From Candidatus Pollutiaquabacter sp. (GTDB lineage: Bacteria; Bacteroidota; Bacteroidia; AKYH767-A; 2013-40CM-41-45), in the NCBI GenBank assembly GCA_903854075.1, contig CAINVI010000029.1, positions 1 through 6,835 on the forward strand: a DNA stretch of 6,835 nucleotides, read 5' to 3'. This document shows positions 5,438-6,835 of this stretch, in pieces. The position numbers and the translations under genes were made by a program. How positions within the stretch are numbered: the stretch's first letter is position 1; each line of letters begins with the position of its first letter. The notes beneath the pieces are model-generated. The model was not told where the DNA came from, searched no databases, and was given only the letters and a program-made list of their open reading frames with translations.

Positions 5438-6655
5438 ATGAAAACCAATTTCGACACAACGACGGCTCCAGCAACGGAAAAAGAATATTCCATCCTTAAC
5501 CTGGGCCCAACGCATCCCGCGACACACGGCATTTTTCAGAACGTACTGAAAATGGACGGTGAAATCATCGTGGATGCCGAGCCTACCATCGGCTACATCC
5601 ACCGTGCTTTTGAAAAACTGGCCGAACACAAACCGTTCTATCAAATCACACCGATCACCGACCGCATGAATTATTGCTCGTCGCCCATCAACAACATGGG
5701 ATGGCACATGACGGTGGAAAAACTGATCGGTGCTGAATTACCCAAGCGCGTTGAATACATGCGTGTCATCGTGATGGAGCTGGCACGTATTAGTGATCAT
5801 ATCATCTGTAACAGTGTAATTGGTGTGGACACTGGTGCTATGACCGGCTTCCTCTACGTATTTCAGTGGCGGGAATTCATTTACGAAATCTATGAAGAGT
5901 TGTGCGGTGCACGACTAACTACCAACATCGGTCGTATCGGAGGTTTTGAACGCGATTTCAGTGAAACAGCCTGGCGTAAAATTAATCACTTACTGAAAGA
6001 ACTGCCGGCAGGACTAAAAGAATTCGAAAATCTGCTGGTGCGGAACCGCATTTTCATGGATCGCACGATCAACTGCGGCCCGATTTCTGCCGAGCGCGCT
6101 TTACAATACAGTTTCAGCGGCCCGAATCTTCGCGCTGCCGGTGTGGATTATGACGTTCGCGTTATGAATCCATATTCTTCTTACCACGAATTTGAATTTG
6201 ATATTCCGGTTGGAACCAATGGCGACACTTACGATCGCTTTATGGTGCGTCAGGAAGAAATGTGGCAAAGCCTGAGCATCATTCGTCAAGCCATTGATAA
6301 GCTCAACAAGCTCGACGATAAAACAACCTTTCATGCGGACATTCCAAGTTTTTACCTTCCTCCGAAAGAAGAAGTGTACAACAACATGGAGGCACTCATC
6401 TACCACTTCAAAATCGTGATGGGTGAAACCGATGTGCCTAAAGGAGAAGTATATCATTGTGTGGAAGGTGGAAACGGAGAACTTGGCTTCTACTTGATCA
6501 GTGATGGCGGACGTCAACCATTTCGTTTACACTTCCGCCGTCCGTGCTACATCTATTATCAGGCGTACCCGGAAATGATCAAAGGGTCGTTCCTGAGTGA
6601 TGCCGTGTTGACGATGAGTTCGATGAATGTGATTGCCGGCGAACTGGATGCGTAA
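5438..6655 (+). CDS. nuoD: NADH-quinone oxidoreductase subunit D (49-kDa, quinone-site subunit)
   Basis: NuoD forms most of the quinone cavity next to cluster N2 and is related to the large subunit of [NiFe] hydrogenases. The 405-residue length is normal for an unfused NuoD. Key residues are visible. H30 in LNLGPTHPATHGI and Y79 in TDRMNYCSSP are 49 apart, as are the Thermus quinone-binding His38 and Tyr87. IGYIHRAFEKLAEHKPFYQ follows at about 51-69; most homologues have HRGxE at this place, and here the glycine is alanine (A57). Further conserved blocks are MELARISDHI, DTGAMTGF, GARLTTNIGRIGGFERDF and NCGPISAERAL. The C-terminus, FRLHFRRPCYIYYQAYPEMIKGSFLSDAVLTMSSMNVIAGELDA, is family-typical with a terminal G-E-x-D. 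The start is ATG 5438. A 90-bp gap separates it from nuoE. Confidence 0.98.
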   Translation: MKTNFDTTTAPATEKEYSILNLGPTHPATHGIFQNVLKMDGEIIVDAEPTIGYIHRAFEKLAEHKPFYQITPITDRMNYCSSPINNMGWHMTVEKLIGAELPKRVEYMRVIVMELARISDHIICNSVIGVDTGAMTGFLYVFQWREFIYEIYEELCGARLTTNIGRIGGFERDFSETAWRKINHLLKELPAGLKEFENLLVRNRIFMDRTINCGPISAERALQYSFSGPNLRAAGVDYDVRVMNPYSSYHEFEFDIPVGTNGDTYDRFMVRQEEMWQSLSIIRQAIDKLNKLDDKTTFHADIPSFYLPPKEEVYNNMEALIYHFKIVMGETDVPKGEVYHCVEGGNGELGFYLISDGGRQPFRLHFRRPCYIYYQAYPEMIKGSFLSDAVLTMSSMNVIAGELDA

Positions 6656-6671
6656 AGCTTAATTGCCCTTG

Positions 6672-6694
6672 CATGTAACAACGTTCGTTGCATG
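6672..6694. repeat. Imperfect inverted repeat in the nuoD-nuoE gap
   Basis: CATG-TAA-CAAC (6672-6682), loop GTTC, then GTTG-CATG (6687-6694) form an 8-bp stem with a TAA bulge. It begins 17 bases after the nuoD stop. No T run follows, so it is not a clear terminator. It could be an mRNA processing or stabilising hairpin between the two parts of the operon, or an operator-like site. Confidence 0.35.
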
Positions 6695-6745
6695 AATCAA
6701 TATATTATTAGTGCGTAATACCGAATACTACAAATTACTCACCCT

Positions 6746-6835
6746 ATGAATAATATCCGTTTCAGTGACGAGTCACTGGCGTTGGTCCAAAAAATGATCC
6801 GACGTTATCCGGAAGGCCGACAGAAGTCTGCCCTG
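6746..6835 (+). CDS. nuoE: NADH-quinone oxidoreductase subunit E (24-kDa subunit), 3' partial
   Basis: Thirty codons are present before the window ends. They read MNNIRFSDESLALVQKMIRRYPEGRQKSAL, which matches the N-terminus of NuoE: a short helix after F-S-x-E-x-L, then the R-Y-P-x-G-R-Q-K-S-A-L block that precedes the thioredoxin-like domain. The [2Fe-2S] cluster N1a cysteines would lie beyond the window. NuoE belongs to the NADH-oxidising module with NuoF and NuoG, whose genes would be expected downstream. Its place after nuoD follows the usual nuo order. No Shine-Dalgarno precedes ATG 6746. Confidence 0.93.
   Translation, partial: MNNIRFSDESLALVQKMIRRYPEGRQKSAL

Noticed and set aside
6101..6517. 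138-codon minus-strand frame inside nuoD
   Set aside because: It is antisense to well-conserved nuoD sequence with no recognisable protein signature.

Overview
The window looks like chromosomal DNA of a member of the Bacteroidota, possibly a Chitinophagales- or Saprospiraceae-like lineage. The evidence is indirect. None of the start codons has a clear Shine-Dalgarno sequence. Near-matches to the Bacteroidota -7 promoter element (TAnnTTTG) occur before tetR and nuoA. The Nuo subunits and QueA have the sequence style I associate with this phylum. Composition is moderate in GC, with AT-rich intergenic stretches.

Left part (1-2883): the window opens in the last 87 codons of a plus-strand gene that probably encodes an outer-membrane beta-barrel protein (DUF4421-like). 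A convergent minus-strand gene follows for a 12-TM MFS drug/H+ antiporter of the TetA type. Divergent from it is queA, for the SAM-dependent enzyme that makes epoxyqueuosine in tRNA; it is a long form with about 40 extra residues before its C-terminal motifs.

Middle part (2884-3865): a minus-strand TetR/AcrR-family regulator gene converges on queA. Its upstream region carries two palindromes. One is a 26-bp near-perfect inverted repeat overlapping a TAnnTTTG -7 element on the tetR strand. The other is a TTGCACAA/TTGTGCAA repeat that touches the start codon. This is the expected layout for autoregulation. The remaining 270 bp before nuoA have no convincing protein gene. They hold an 84-nt GC-rich segment with nested complementary arms and several smaller hairpins, one directly in front of the nuoA start.

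Right part (3866-6835): this is the start of a complex I operon, nuoA-nuoB-nuoC-nuoD-nuoE, with nuoE cut by the window edge. nuoC and nuoD are separate genes. The encoded parts are one membrane subunit (NuoA), the N2-cluster and quinone-site subunits (NuoB, NuoC, NuoD) and the beginning of the 24-kDa NADH-module subunit (NuoE).

Most of the window is ordinary housekeeping sequence. I found no CRISPR array, insertion sequence, prophage or defence system. The part most worth a second look is the tetR-nuoA intergenic region.
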